The position numbers and the translations under genes are program-made. Under the pieces are notes generated by a model. It saw only the letters and a program-made list of their open reading frames with translations. It had not been told where the DNA came from and ran no database searches. This document shows, piece by piece, positions 1-8,543 of a stretch of DNA of 64,000 nucleotides. Every line of letters starts with the position of its first letter. Within the stretch, counting starts at the first letter, position 1. Source of the DNA: Lichenicoccus roseus (GTDB lineage: Bacteria > Pseudomonadota > Alphaproteobacteria > Acetobacterales > Acetobacteraceae). The stretch covers positions 62,001-126,000 of the forward strand of contig NZ_VCDI01000008.1 of assembly GCF_005844085.1 (NCBI RefSeq), written 5' to 3'.

Positions 1-863
1 ATGCTGGGACGTCCGGCCTGTTTGGCGGAGGCTTCTTTCTGGCTCGTCAGCATCCCGACCTGCCCACTATCGGCGAACGTCGTCTGCTCGTTTTTTGTGG
101 GCTAATGTTAGTGGCTGCGACGATGGCCGCACTGGTTCTACAGGCGGCGGACATGGCTGGCGGTGCTGACCCAGCCATGATGGCGATGGTGATGACGTCA
201 ACATCCTTTGGGCACGCTGCCGTCAGTCGTCTTATCGTCGTCGCTACGGCACTGCTCCTGCTCCTGAACCAGCCGAGCAGCCTTCGACTCTGGTTGGTGA
301 CCGTTCTTGGTGCTGTGGCGACGACGAGCCTGGCCTGGGGCGGTCACGGCATGAGTGGCGACGGCACCGCCGGCCTCGTCCACTTCGCGGCCGATATCAT
401 CCACCTGCTGGCTGCCGCCATCTGGATCGGGGCGCTCGGCATCCTCACGATGATGGTGATGGATCACCTCGCGAGGACCAGCGGCAGCCCTGCACGTCGC
501 CTCGATCGGGCTTTGTCAGGCTTCTCGGGAGTGGGCACCGCGGCGGTCGCCCTTCTGATCCTCTCCGGCCTGATCAATAGCTGGTTCCTGGTCGGGCCGA
601 ACCATCTTTGGGGCCTGTTCACGACGCTCTACGGGAGGCTCCTGCTGATTAAGCTCGCCTTGTTCATGGTGATGCTCGGCTTGGCCGCCTTGCACCGCTG
701 GCGGCTGACGCCTCGGCTGCAAACTGCCGCACAGGGGGGCGCCGACATCCGGGACGGGGTGATAGAGATCCGGCGCAGCATTGCCCTGGAGACGGTCAGT
801 GCGGTGCTGGTTTTGGGACTGGTGGCATGGTTCGGCACCCTGGCCCCGCCCGACGATGGCTGA
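1..863 (+). CDS. copD: Copper resistance protein CopD, 5' partial
   Basis: This frame is open to the left edge (codons begin at position 3), so the N-terminus lies outside the window. About 286 residues are visible, nearly all hydrophobic helices, ending in the AWFGTLAPP-like tail seen in CopD proteins. His, Met and Trp residues sit at helix ends (MAGG, WGGHGMSGDG, HFAADIIHLLAAAIWIG). CopD is an inner-membrane protein thought to take copper across the membrane, usually with periplasmic CopC, which is not in the window. It is followed 89 bp later by copA and copB in the same direction, so it is probably the upstream part of a cop operon. Confidence 0.85.
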   Translation, partial: AGTSGLFGGGFFLARQHPDLPTIGERRLLVFCGLMLVAATMAALVLQAADMAGGADPAMMAMVMTSTSFGHAAVSRLIVVATALLLLLNQPSSLRLWLVTVLGAVATTSLAWGGHGMSGDGTAGLVHFAADIIHLLAAAIWIGALGILTMMVMDHLARTSGSPARRLDRALSGFSGVGTAAVALLILSGLINSWFLVGPNHLWGLFTTLYGRLLLIKLALFMVMLGLAALHRWRLTPRLQTAAQGGADIRDGVIEIRRSIALETVSAVLVLGLVAWFGTLAPPDDG

Positions 864-952
864 GCCGCCAAACGCCGCGATCCACGATGAATGCACGAGC
901 TGTGACCCCGACCGCTGGGTCGTTCTTAACTTTGGACGATGGGACGATGACC

Positions 953-2836
953 ATGGACTTCCGATCCGCATCGAAGCACGGCGTGATGAGCCGCCGACGC
1001 TTCGTCCAGGGCTCCGTCCTCAGCGGGGCAGCCCTGGCAACGCTTGGCGGCAGAGCATGGGGGATGAAGGTTCCCGGCTCCGTAGAAGCGCTGTCCGGCA
1101 CCAGTTTCGACCTCGCGATCGGCAGCGTGCCGGTTAACCTGACCGGTCGTCCGGCCGTCGCGACTGGCGTAAACGGCTTGGTCCCTGGACCGATGCTGCG
1201 CTGGCGCCAGGGCGACACCGTCGTGTTGAATGTCAGAAACACGCTCGCAGTGCCGAGCTCGATCCACTGGCATGGCATCCGCTCTCCAGCCGACATGGAC
1301 GGGGTTCCAGCGCTGAGCTTCCGCGGCATCATGCCCGGCGAGACCTTTACCTACCGCATCCCGCTGCATCAAAGCGGCACCTACTGGTATCATAGTCACT
1401 CCGCTTTCCAAGAGCAGACCGGTCTGTATGGCGCGATCGTCGTGGAGCCGAAGGCCGGCTATGCGCAGCGTTTCGATCGTGATCACGTCGTGCTGCTGTC
1501 GGACTGGAGTGACAGCAGCCCGGAAGAGATCGTCAGCAATCTCAAGATGCAGAACGACTACTACAATTTCCATGAGCGCGACGCTGGCACTTTCCTTGCG
1601 GATGCTCGCCGTGAGGGGTTAGGCGCCACTATTGGTGACCGGCTGATGTGGGGCCGCATGCGCATGAGCGCCGCCGACATCGCCGACGTCACCGGCGCAA
1701 CTTACACCTACCTGTTTAACGGCGCGCCACCGAATACCAACTGGACTGGCCTGTTCCGGCTGGGCGAGCGGGTAAGGCTACGTTTCATCAACGGCTCGTC
1801 GATGAGCTTTTTCGACGTCCGCATACCCGGTCTGAAAATGACTGTGGTCGCCGCCGACGGCAACGACGTTGAGCCGGTGCCGATAGACGAGTTCCGCATC
1901 GGCGTTGCCGAGACCTATGACGTCATCGTGGAGCCGACCGCGGAGACGTATACCATCTTTGCCCAGAGCGAGGACCGCACCGGTTTCGCCCGTGGCACGC
2001 TAGCCACCCGCACCGGCCTCGCGGCGCCGATCCCGCCGATGGATCCTCGGCCAATCCGCTCCATGACCGACATGGGGATGGGCAACATGAAGATGGATAG
2101 CGGCAGGGGCGGCATGGATACGAACAAGAGCGCCGGAAAACCCGCATCGTCCAACTCCAGCAGCGACATGGCCGGGATGAAGGGCATGGCCATGAGCGGC
2201 CAAACCAGCAAGCTCGAACCGTCTGGCTCTGCGAGCGAGATGGCCGGCATGAACAGCATGGATATGAGCGGCGGCGGCGGCATGGCCGGCATGGACATGA
2301 GCAGCGGCATGAAGGCCAGTCCGGAAGCAGGCAAGCTGCGCGGCGGCATCGCGGTCGATAACGTGGCGATGGACCCGATCAACCGGCTTGGCGACCCGGG
2401 CGACGGGCTGCGCGGCAACGGACGGCGCGTGCTGACCTACAACGACTTGCGCGCGACCATCCCTGGGGCCGACCCACGACCGCCTTCTCGCGACATCACG
2501 CTGCACCTGACCGGCAACATGCAGCGCTACATGTGGGGCTTCGACGGCAAGAAGTTCTCCCAGGCCGAGCCGATCCGGCTGGCACGCGGCGAGCGGGTCC
2601 GTTTCACGCTCATCAACGACACCATGATGGAGCATCCGATCCATTTACACGGACTGTGGAGCGAGCTGGAGAACGGACAGGGGGAGTACCGGCCCTACAA
2701 GCACACTGTCATCGTTCAGCCTGGCGAGAAGCTGAGCTACCTGGTCACCGCGGACTCGCCCGGCATGTGGGCGTATCACTGCCACCTGCTCTATCACATG
2801 GAGATGGGCATGTTCCGCACCGTGGTGGTGGCATGA
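953..2836 (+). CDS. copA: Copper resistance multicopper oxidase CopA
   Basis: Periplasmic multicopper oxidase of about 627 residues that oxidises Cu(I) and binds copper. A twin-arginine signal (SRRRFVQG, about residues 13-20) precedes the first cupredoxin domain with HWHG (about 105) and YHSHS (about 147). The last domain holds HPIHLHG and HCHLLYHMEMGMF, which are copper ligands. A long Met-rich insertion (about residues 370-460, repeats such as MAGMNSMDMSG) is typical of CopA/PcoA and probably binds Cu(I). The frame is open further upstream. I chose the ATG at 953 because GGGACG sits just before it; 947 and 887 are alternatives. The stop overlaps the copB start (ATGA), so the two genes are translationally coupled. 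Confidence 0.93.
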   Translation: MDFRSASKHGVMSRRRFVQGSVLSGAALATLGGRAWGMKVPGSVEALSGTSFDLAIGSVPVNLTGRPAVATGVNGLVPGPMLRWRQGDTVVLNVRNTLAVPSSIHWHGIRSPADMDGVPALSFRGIMPGETFTYRIPLHQSGTYWYHSHSAFQEQTGLYGAIVVEPKAGYAQRFDRDHVVLLSDWSDSSPEEIVSNLKMQNDYYNFHERDAGTFLADARREGLGATIGDRLMWGRMRMSAADIADVTGATYTYLFNGAPPNTNWTGLFRLGERVRLRFINGSSMSFFDVRIPGLKMTVVAADGNDVEPVPIDEFRIGVAETYDVIVEPTAETYTIFAQSEDRTGFARGTLATRTGLAAPIPPMDPRPIRSMTDMGMGNMKMDSGRGGMDTNKSAGKPASSNSSSDMAGMKGMAMSGQTSKLEPSGSASEMAGMNSMDMSGGGGMAGMDMSSGMKASPEAGKLRGGIAVDNVAMDPINRLGDPGDGLRGNGRRVLTYNDLRATIPGADPRPPSRDITLHLTGNMQRYMWGFDGKKFSQAEPIRLARGERVRFTLINDTMMEHPIHLHGLWSELENGQGEYRPYKHTVIVQPGEKLSYLVTADSPGMWAYHCHLLYHMEMGMFRTVVVA

Positions 2837-3633
2837 TCCGCCGCACGGGGCACGGGCTGCGACCGGTCGTCGCCGGCAGCGCCGCGTTGCTCGCAGCGGC
2901 AGGGTCGTCTGCTCTAGCCCAGCAGACGCCGGCCAACCTGCAGGACGCGGTGCGCCTCGCACCCCTCGAATATGTTGGTGGCATGCAGCCGGTAATGGAC
3001 AATTCCATCTTCGCCCATGTGCTGCTCGATCAGTTCGAGGACCGTGCCGCCGGCAACGGCCAGCAATTCCGCTACGACGGTCAGGGCTGGATCGGCACCG
3101 ACACCGACAAGCTGTGGGTCAAGTCGGAAGGCACGGTCGGCACGCATGGACAATTCATCGACGGCGATCACGAACTGCTCTACGACCGGGCGATCTCGAC
3201 CTACTTCGATCTGCAAGGCGGGGTGCGCATGGATCTTGACAGCGGCCCCACCCGGACCTGGGCCGCCCTTGGCGTGCAGGGCTTGTCGCTTTATTTCTTC
3301 GATCTCGAAGCAACCGGCTATGTTAGCGATCGCGGGCGCACGGCCGCTCGTCTCTATGCCTCCTACGATTTGCTGATTACCAACCGACTGGTTCTGCAAC
3401 CGCAAGCGGAAATGAACCTCTACAGCAAGGTTGATCCAGGGCGCGGGGTTGGATCCGGCCTGTCCGATATCGATGCCGGCCTCCGCCTGCGCTACGAGTT
3501 CACCCGCAAGCTCGCACCCTATGTCGGTGTCACCTACACTGGGTATTTCGGGCAGGCGCAGCGGTTCGCCCGCGCCGACGGAGAGCGCGTTCAGGACATC
3601 CGCTTCACCTTCGGTTTGCGCTCCTGGTTCTAA
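2833..3633 (+). CDS. copB: Copper resistance outer-membrane protein CopB
   Basis: 266-residue CopB-family protein. A signal peptide (about residues 1-29, ending SALAQQ) is followed by the characteristic conserved segments GGMQPVMDNSIFAHVLLDQFE and DGQGWIGTDTDKLWVKSEG, then beta-strand-rich barrel sequence ending FTFGLRSWF, with a terminal aromatic residue as in outer-membrane barrels. It acts in the outer membrane alongside CopA in copper sequestration. The family's Met-rich N-terminal segment is nearly absent here. Start ATG overlaps the copA stop by four bases. Confidence 0.92.
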   Translation: MIRRTGHGLRPVVAGSAALLAAAGSSALAQQTPANLQDAVRLAPLEYVGGMQPVMDNSIFAHVLLDQFEDRAAGNGQQFRYDGQGWIGTDTDKLWVKSEGTVGTHGQFIDGDHELLYDRAISTYFDLQGGVRMDLDSGPTRTWAALGVQGLSLYFFDLEATGYVSDRGRTAARLYASYDLLITNRLVLQPQAEMNLYSKVDPGRGVGSGLSDIDAGLRLRYEFTRKLAPYVGVTYTGYFGQAQRFARADGERVQDIRFTFGLRSWF

Positions 3634-3707
3634 GCCCGGGGTCACCGTAGTCGGTCGGCACCCTAGCCAGGCTCCCTTCTCCCGCCTTCGTCACAAGGAA
3701 CAAGACA

Positions 3708-4031
3708 ATGGTAAATTTCACAGGCTCGCTCCGTGTCGCCTGCGTAGCCCTGCTCGGCATGACGCCCCTGGCCTACGGTCAGCAAACACAAAGCCCGGGC
3801 ATGCCTAAAATGACAGGCGGTCAGATGCAAGGTATGAGCGAAATGCAGAACTGCAAGATGGGTGGCATGGACATGCAGGCCATGATGAAGCACTGCGCGC
3901 GGATGCATCAGAGCATGAGCCAGGGCAAGCAGATGTCACCCAAGATGCGGACGATGATGGCGCAATGCAATCGGATGGACTCCGGAATGAAGACAGACAC
4001 CCAAGCTCCGGCAGCGACGGGGGATCGCTGA
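3708..4031 (+). CDS. Met-rich secreted small protein, probable copper binder
   Basis: 107 residues with a signal peptide (about 1-24, ending LAYGQQ), then a segment very rich in Met, His, Gln and Cys (repeats such as GGQMQGMSEMQNCKMGGMDM and MMKHCARMH). The sequence has no catalytic motif. Position 74 bp after copB and the Met-xx-Met spacing suggest a periplasmic Cu(I)-binding accessory protein of the cop operon. The copper role is an inference from composition and neighbours; I do not recognise a named family. Confidence 0.75.
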   Translation: MVNFTGSLRVACVALLGMTPLAYGQQTQSPGMPKMTGGQMQGMSEMQNCKMGGMDMQAMMKHCARMHQSMSQGKQMSPKMRTMMAQCNRMDSGMKTDTQAPAATGDR

Positions 4032-4203
4032 AGCGCTGGACCCAGCGACCAAAAAAGGGCAGCGAGCCTGCTCTCGCGTCCTAAGGAGCCGGCTCTCCGG
4101 ACGGCATGGACACAGATGGCATGCAGATAGTCGCCACTTAACAGCGTTGCCGAGGCCCGATCGACTCCATGCAGCATATCTTGTCGAAGATTGGTGAACC
4201 GTC

Positions 4204-4851
4204 ATGACTGGGCTAGCCTTTGTAGGAGGGCTGCTTTTCGCGCCCGTAGCAGCGTCTGGGTGCAGCGAGCCAATCACGCCAGTATTTGAGGTCACCCTTG
4301 GCATCGAGCCGGCAGCTGTCTCATCTGACCTGAATATCGCAGACTTGGCTACAATGGCAGCGAGAACTCGCGCTTCGCTTAGACATCCAGCTTACGGATA
4401 CTATATCGGTACTTTCGGCTACATACTTAATGTCACTGACCAAGACACGGTTTCCACTCCATGTCCGCACGATGTGAAAGTCCATGTCCTCATGGGACTT
4501 GCCGGCAGGCATATCGAAATTGCACAAGAATTAAGAAGGATGCCCTGCATGTATTCTTTGTACTTGCAGCATTATAACAAACACGCGGCCAGCGATGTAG
4601 CTGTTATCGTGGACTACCAAGCCCGCGTGGCTCGCGCACTTCGCTCCATGAAAGTTTCGATCCAGGCGAGTTCAGCCAGACCTGAGGATCAGATCTATCG
4701 TTCGGTGCGTGACACGATTGACCGGACGTTAGAGCCAATGACACCAGATCGTAAAGCGGTGTCTAAAGAAGTAGATAACCCCTCTGAAGTCAAAGACCTT
4801 GAACGAGGTTGCAGTCATGGCGCCAGTGCGGATGCGCTAGAGCCTATATGA
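4204..4851 (+). CDS. Secreted hypothetical protein
   Basis: 215 residues beginning with a short hydrophobic stretch (about 3-19) that looks like a signal sequence. The body has regularly spaced Cys (GCSEP, TPCPHDVKVH, RMPCMYSLY) and an LQHYNKHAASD motif followed by a helical segment. The pattern resembles secreted DUF922-like proteins loosely, but there is no HExxH zinc motif, so I give no function. It is less GC-rich than the cop genes and stands 172 bp downstream of the Met-rich gene, so it may be a separate unit. Confidence 0.6.
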   Translation: MTGLAFVGGLLFAPVAASGCSEPITPVFEVTLGIEPAAVSSDLNIADLATMAARTRASLRHPAYGYYIGTFGYILNVTDQDTVSTPCPHDVKVHVLMGLAGRHIEIAQELRRMPCMYSLYLQHYNKHAASDVAVIVDYQARVARALRSMKVSIQASSARPEDQIYRSVRDTIDRTLEPMTPDRKAVSKEVDNPSEVKDLERGCSHGASADALEPI

Positions 4852-4950
4852 TGGCCGTGTGGCCAAGCGCGACGTTGACGGTCCTCGTCTTGCTGATAGG
4901 TTGCGCTGTCCCAGACTGGAAGATCGACGCCTTTGCTTTGATGCCGATCA

Positions 4951-6408
4951 TCACAACGTGACTACCAACCGCAGGCCAAGCATGAATGCATCGCCAACAT
5001 TGCGCGCAGGCTTGACCGGGTCTAAAACTTCGCCAGAAGGATTGAACACGTATTGAAGGTCAGGCTGTATCAACCACCACGCTGCAGCCTGGTATTCGTA
5101 GGTCAGCTCGAGAACGCCCTCACTACTACGTATTGGGGTCCGGGCTCCCGAGTAGAATTGACGATCGCCATCCAGGTGCCCCGCCACAGGGCTGATTCGT
5201 GAAACGGAGACGCCTACGGCGGCTGTGTCATTGTTACGACCTGGCACAAGACCCTTATAGGTTAGCCCGCCGTCAGCAAAGAAGCTGATTGGATTCCGAT
5301 CCTCTGGCGCACCCATTACTCGAAAGAAGATAGCAGCGCCCTGATTTATTGTGCCCGGCTCCCGATAAATGAGCTGATCGACCATCCCATAGACGCTATA
5401 GTCGCCGTTAAGCGCGCGTGGCTGTCCACTCGCAAGCGGATTGGCGAGGGATCGACCTGTATTGTCAAATTGTTGGCTAAAGGTTCCTTGCGACTCAAAC
5501 CAAGCGCCAACCTTGTAGCTTCCTGGCAAGCCGGTAGGATGAGTGCTGCCGTTGATGATGTATTGGGCCTCGGCGATCGCAAATATGCCATCGTTCAGCC
5601 GGAAGGCGGTGCCCGAAGCGTCGCGAAGCTGCGGATCTCCAGGGCCTGGGCCAGCTGGATTGCCGTTGTAGATTCCAGCCATCACAGTGAGGGGACTGCT
5701 GACAGACCAGCGGGCCCTTACACCGGGCGTAGCCAAAGGATAGATGGGTCCGCTTCCCGGAACATCCTGGGAAGGCAATTCTGGCCATCCGAAGGAAGTC
5801 GAGTTCATCAACGAGCTGCTGTATTGACTGTTCAGGAACTCCTGGTCCGCGGCGAGCTGACCCACGCGCACGTCAAGCTTACCGCCTGCTAATCCCTGCT
5901 GGTAAAAAAGCTCGAAGAGTTTCGTCCCCCGGGTCGCTTCAATGCTCCTCACGTTGTTTAGATTACCGATGTTGTTGGTCGACAGCCCACGGCCGTGGAT
6001 CTGGAACGCGCTGAAGTTGATCACGCCGTTCTCGATGCCAATCAGTCTGGCCAAGTCCAGCCCCATACTGGCCTCGGTCAACCCCTCATAGATTGCTCCC
6101 TGTTGTATTCCTCCGGTCGGATTACCCAGAACCTCGCTGGTCTCAAGAAGGCCGAACGAGATGCCGCGACCTGCCAACCCTGAACGCAAGCCCCCAAAAT
6201 CCCCGAGGAGATTGGGGCGGTCCCACAGCTCGGTCGCCGGAGGAGCCGCTGGGGGAGGCGTCGATGCCGGGCCGGGCGTTGGTGAGCTTCGCGTGGCTGG
6301 TGTGGCGGCATTTGGCGGCATCTGTGGAGCCGGCTGTGCCCAGGATGTCGATGAGCATGCGACCACGCCGATCCAAACCAGACTCGCTTTTCTGACGCCT
6401 TCGTACAT
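4951..6408 (-). CDS. Carbohydrate-selective porin, OprB family
   Basis: 485-residue outer-membrane porin for sugars. A signal peptide (about 1-24, ending TSWAQ) is followed by a Pro/Ala-rich linker (about 25-57), then the family opening LWDRPNLLGDFGGLRSGLAGRGI and barrel strands with conserved RVGQLAADQEFLNSQYSS and GVRARW segments. It ends in hydrophobic barrel residues (LMGLRLVVTL variant near the C-terminus). OprB porins are numerous in acetic acid bacteria. It is transcribed toward the cop genes and shares no operon with them. Confidence 0.88.
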   Translation of the reverse strand: MYEGVRKASLVWIGVVACSSTSWAQPAPQMPPNAATPATRSSPTPGPASTPPPAAPPATELWDRPNLLGDFGGLRSGLAGRGISFGLLETSEVLGNPTGGIQQGAIYEGLTEASMGLDLARLIGIENGVINFSAFQIHGRGLSTNNIGNLNNVRSIEATRGTKLFELFYQQGLAGGKLDVRVGQLAADQEFLNSQYSSSLMNSTSFGWPELPSQDVPGSGPIYPLATPGVRARWSVSSPLTVMAGIYNGNPAGPGPGDPQLRDASGTAFRLNDGIFAIAEAQYIINGSTHPTGLPGSYKVGAWFESQGTFSQQFDNTGRSLANPLASGQPRALNGDYSVYGMVDQLIYREPGTINQGAAIFFRVMGAPEDRNPISFFADGGLTYKGLVPGRNNDTAAVGVSVSRISPVAGHLDGDRQFYSGARTPIRSSEGVLELTYEYQAAAWWLIQPDLQYVFNPSGEVLDPVKPARNVGDAFMLGLRLVVTL

Positions 6409-6906
6409 CGGCCTTGCCGTCCTTGTCCCTCTTCAGGCGTCACATCGTCCAGCCTTCTGCTGCTGAGGCCGAGACCGCCACAACAGCTCAGGGCTGGAAA
6501 TACAGCATTTCGGAACCGGCGGAACGTTTGTAGTCAGCCAGCACTTGAAGGGGCAGTACTAGCGTCCGTCGCCGAATGGCTGTCGGTTTTGTCGAAGTCC
6601 TCTCCTTTGAGCAGCAGCTCCTCCCGTTGGTGTTCGCGACCGCGTAGGCTAATTGGTCTATCAGACTGCGCTGGGCAGGGTGGCCGAGGCCTTGCCATAT
6701 CGGGAGTAGGCATTCAGCGTAGCCTCCGCCTCCTTGCCGGATATCGAGACGGTATCGATACCGGTAGGTCCGAGGACTTTAGTCACGCCATCCTGGGCCT
6801 CCGCGACTCTGGCGCGCCGCTTGCGGCAAATTCCTAGGGCCGCCTTGAACACGACGACCGGCGAGCCCAGGGGTGAGCATCGATCTCGGGATCTACTGGG
6901 ACTTGT
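6409..6906. other. Intergenic region with a possible degraded metal-binding domain
   Basis: About 500 bases with no convincing gene. On the minus strand, 6661-6852 encodes 63 residues (GVTKVLGPTGIDTVSISGK...) that look loosely like the back half of a heavy-metal-associated domain, but the CxxC copper motif is absent and the start would be GTG. It may be a chaperone remnant. Confidence 0.3.
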
Positions 6907-6929
6907 TTACCCTGCCCCCCTATGCTATT
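6907..6929 (+). promoter_or_regulatory. Probable DmeR/RcnR operator upstream of dmeR
   Basis: TTACCCTGCCCCCCTATGCTA contains a C6 tract flanked by TAC/TAG-like arms. This is the layout of RcnR and DmeR operators (a run of six G/C bases inside a short AT-rich inverted repeat). It lies about 10 bp before the dmeR start, so metal-free DmeR would block transcription of dmeRF. Confidence 0.55.
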
Positions 6930-6938
6930 TGATCCGGC

Positions 6939-7217
6939 GTGACTCACACCGTTCGCGAAAAGCAGAAGCTGCTGGCGCGCGTGCGTCGCATGAAGGGCCA
7001 GGTCGAGGCGATCGAGCGGGCTCTCGAGCGCGAGGCGGGCTGCGAACAGGTCATGCACCTGATCGCCGGCGTCCGGGGCGCGATGGCCGGGCTCATGGCC
7101 GAAGTGGTCGAGGACCACGTCCGTACGCACCTGGTGGACCCTGACAAGCACCCTGGGGCGCTGAATGCCGAGGCGGTACAGCAGCTGCTCGACGTCGTCC
7201 GTACCTACCTGAAATGA
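6939..7217 (+). CDS. dmeR: Ni/Co-responsive repressor DmeR (CsoR/RcnR family)
   Basis: 92-residue all-helical CsoR/RcnR-family repressor. It carries the full RcnR-type metal fingerprint: His3 (MTHTVREK), Cys35 (EAGCEQ), His60 and His64 (EDHVRTH). These are the ligands used for Ni(II)/Co(II) sensing rather than the Cu(I) set of CsoR. The start is GTG at 6939, which places His3 correctly. It sits 10 bp before dmeF, giving the standard dmeRF operon, with a C6-tract operator just upstream. Metal binding releases the DNA and induces the exporter. Confidence 0.88.
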   Translation: MTHTVREKQKLLARVRRMKGQVEAIERALEREAGCEQVMHLIAGVRGAMAGLMAEVVEDHVRTHLVDPDKHPGALNAEAVQQLLDVVRTYLK

Positions 7218-7227
7218 GAGACTAATC

Positions 7228-8502
7228 ATGGACGGCTCAATCGCTCCCGCCGGCTTCCCTTGCCCTCCGATCGGTCACAATCATGTCTTTCTTGGGGCCG
7301 GGCACGAGCAATCAGAACGCCGGACCTGGTGGGTCATCGCCCTTTGCGGCGCGATGATGGTGCTGGAAATCGTGGGCGGCCTCGCCTTCGGCTCGATCGC
7401 CCTTGTTGCCGACGGGCTGCACATGAGCACCCATGCGGGCGCCCTACTGCTGGCCGCCCTCGCCTACACCTGCGCTCGCAAATACGCGCACGATGGTCGG
7501 TTCACCTTCGGGACCGGCAAGCTGGGTGACCTAGCGGGTTTCACCAGTGCAATCGTGCTGGCGATGATCGCGCTGCTGATCGGCTACGAGGCCGTCACCA
7601 GGCTGTTTGCGCCCGTTCCCATCCATTTCGCTGAGGCAATCCCGATTGCGGCCCTTGGCCTCGCCGTCAATGTCGCCAGCGTTTGGCTGCTGAATGGGGG
7701 TGGCCACCACCATCATGGGCACGGCCATGGCCACGACGACGACCATGCTGGCGACCATACGGCTCATGACGAGGAGCATCGCATTACCACTCCTGAGGGC
7801 GTTCTGACCCTCAGCGTGTTCGAGGATGGCGTGCCGCCAGTGTTCCGGCTGCGTCCGCAGCTAGGTCAGTTGGTTACTGCTGGCGTAACCGTCGAGACGG
7901 TGCGTCCGGACGGCACGCACCAACTCTACTCCATGCAGGACCGGGGCGGCTGGTTGGAGAGCTTCGAGGCGATCCCGGAGCCGCACCAGTTCACCGCTCA
8001 TGTGCAGGTCGGCAGCGGCGAGTATCAGGTCTCGTTTGAGGAGCACGACCATGGCCACGATGGGCACGGGGCTGCACACCGGGACAACAACATGCGGGCG
8101 GCCGTTATCCACGTTGTCGCCGACGCTGCGGTTTCCGTCCTGGTCATTGTCGGACTGCTGCTCGCTCGCGCATTTGGCTGGCTATGGATGGACCCTCTGG
8201 CCGGCATCATCGGCGCCTGCGTGATCGCGAGCTGGTCCTACGGGCTGGCCCGCGACACGGGCGCCATCCTGCTCGACATGGTACCAGACCAGCGCGTTGC
8301 AGGCGGTGTGCGTCAGGTGGTTGAGGCGGAGGGCGACCGTTTGGCCGACCTCCATCTTTGGCGGCTTGGGCCAGGGCATCTTGGAGCTATCGTCTCGGTC
8401 GCAACCAGGACCGCAACGCGCGGGCCGGAGCACTATCATCGGTTGCTCGCCCGCTTTTCAACCTTGTCGCATGTCACGGTTGAGGTGCGACATGCGGATT
8501 AA
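7228..8502 (+). CDS. dmeF: Cation diffusion facilitator DmeF, Co/Ni exporter
   Basis: 424-residue CDF-family proton antiporter. Six membrane helices hold the two HxxxD-type sites (VADGLHMSTHAGAL near residue 57 and VIHVVADAAVSVLV near 295, where the second His/Asp pair sits). Between helices 4 and 5 is a long cytoplasmic loop with His-rich clusters (HHHHGHGHGHDDDH about 155, EEHDHGHDGHGAAH about 271), a DmeF trait. The paired dmeR with a Ni/Co fingerprint supports Co(II)/Ni(II) as substrates. It ends in a short C-terminal metal-binding domain. Confidence 0.9.
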   Translation: MDGSIAPAGFPCPPIGHNHVFLGAGHEQSERRTWWVIALCGAMMVLEIVGGLAFGSIALVADGLHMSTHAGALLLAALAYTCARKYAHDGRFTFGTGKLGDLAGFTSAIVLAMIALLIGYEAVTRLFAPVPIHFAEAIPIAALGLAVNVASVWLLNGGGHHHHGHGHGHDDDHAGDHTAHDEEHRITTPEGVLTLSVFEDGVPPVFRLRPQLGQLVTAGVTVETVRPDGTHQLYSMQDRGGWLESFEAIPEPHQFTAHVQVGSGEYQVSFEEHDHGHDGHGAAHRDNNMRAAVIHVVADAAVSVLVIVGLLLARAFGWLWMDPLAGIIGACVIASWSYGLARDTGAILLDMVPDQRVAGGVRQVVEAEGDRLADLHLWRLGPGHLGAIVSVATRTATRGPEHYHRLLARFSTLSHVTVEVRHAD

Positions 8503-8543
8503 CGTTGGCCAGCGCTGTGCCAGGGTCACGCTGCGCAGAACTG

